Source: Thermogutta sp039793925 (lineage in GTDB: Bacteria > Planctomycetota > Planctomycetia > Pirellulales > Thermoguttaceae). Taken from it: 64,000 nucleotides of DNA. The stretch spans positions 1 to 64,000 of the forward strand of contig NZ_JBAMME010000358.1 of the NCBI RefSeq assembly GCF_039793925.1, given 5' to 3'. Shown in pieces: positions 63,679-64,000 of the stretch (position 1 is the first letter of the stretch; every line of letters begins with the position of its first letter). The position numbers and the translations under genes are program-made. Under the pieces are notes generated by a model. The model ran no database searches and was not told where the DNA came from. It saw only the letters and a program-made list of their open reading frames with translations.

Positions 63679-64000
63679 CCGTGCAGGATTCCTTTCCTGA
63701 AGACTTCATCCGCATTGAGCGCATTGTGCCCCCGCTTCAACGGGGGTCGATAAGTGTTGCACGGGACGGCTGAACATGCAAGGGCAAAATTCCTGCATTG
63801 AAGGAAGCAGAGCCAACTTGCAAATGCCAACCGATGGTCTCCGCAGCCGTGCGCAACACCCTTCGTCTGCTTCCGGTTCATGTGCCGGGAAGACAACGAC
63901 GGCGGGGCAAATCACCGTGCGTACACGGGCCGCCTCACCGAGGCACGTTGTTTCCCCGCCGACTCGTTATTGGACAGCACTCGCTGCGCCTTGTTGAGGT
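63679..64000. other. Region to the window edge, no supported gene
   Basis: This 322-base stretch has only short open frames. It should contain the promoter for the lipoprotein gene. A GC-rich hairpin, CCCCCG at 63729-63734 with CGGGGG at 63741-63746 around six bases, lies about 50 bases upstream of the GTG start. No RNA gene was identified. Confidence 0.4.

Overview
This window looks like a chromosomal segment from a planctomycete, probably a member of the Pirellulales and possibly Thermogutta-like. The evidence is gene content, not a 16S gene. It carries the Planctomycetes/Verrucomicrobia-type bacterial microcompartment (BMC) operon, secreted PQQ-like propellers with a WPQWRG start, a twin-arginine Gfo/Idh/MocA oxidoreductase, a ThuA-domain protein, HEAT and squalene-cyclase-repeat secreted proteins, and paired ExbD proteins. 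There are no rRNA or tRNA genes, CRISPR arrays, transposases or phage genes that I can see. A run of ten Ns at 9382-9391 shows the sequence is a draft or scaffolded assembly.

Left part (1-12.8 kb, almost all minus strand). A partial YifB/ComM-type gene runs off the left edge. It is followed by a sugar-catabolism set: an oxidoreductase, a sugar-phosphate isomerase/epimerase and a ThuA-like protein. Next comes a compact BMC operon read leftwards from a promoter near 12.76 kb: DeoR regulator, PduL phosphotransacylase, two BMC-H shell proteins, acetate/propionate kinase, BMC-P, CoA-acylating aldehyde dehydrogenase, BMC-P, an RpiB-like protein without the usual catalytic motif, BMC-P, and class II aldolase. 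A clear rho-independent terminator follows at 4316-4353. The expected pathway is: deoxysugar 1-phosphate (fuculose/rhamnulose type) is cleaved to DHAP and lactaldehyde, the aldehyde is oxidised to an acyl-CoA inside the shell, converted to acyl-phosphate, and then to ATP plus acid. Four cargo proteins carry terminal amphipathic helices that look like encapsulation peptides.

Middle part (13-42.7 kb). A Pro/Gly/Ser/Gln-rich membrane protein, a CpsD-like ATPase with a broken P-loop and an ExeA-like ATPase form one plus-strand unit, followed by a GT39-like membrane glycosyltransferase. On the minus strand lie CheB, HemA with a CcsA/HemX-like membrane protein, a sigma-54 activator without a receiver domain, a large exported HEAT protein with a receiver-like region, and ArgH. 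A palindrome-rich spacer leads to plus-strand CarB and a very large secreted glycosidase-like protein (DUF6259-like). Between that gene and glgC sits a well-folded candidate non-coding RNA (about 35752-36010) with its own promoter-like sequence and terminator. AsnB, two GT4 glycosyltransferases and Hpt follow on the minus strand.

Right part (42.9-64 kb, mostly plus strand). It begins with an exported heparinase II/III-like lyase fused to a SAM methyltransferase and a cyclase-repeat/HEAT protein. An unusual energised-envelope cluster follows: a single-TM protein, ExbB, ExbD, a zinc-ribbon ExbD, a TPR/beta-propeller membrane protein, a TPR plus SBP5 solute-binding fusion, and a secreted protein. 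The window ends with a PQQ-like propeller, NadD, a small conserved-looking protein, a soluble histidine kinase and a lipoprotein. The ExbB/ExbD cluster, the lyase-methyltransferase fusion, the BMC RpiB-like protein and the structured RNA are the best candidates for something undescribed.
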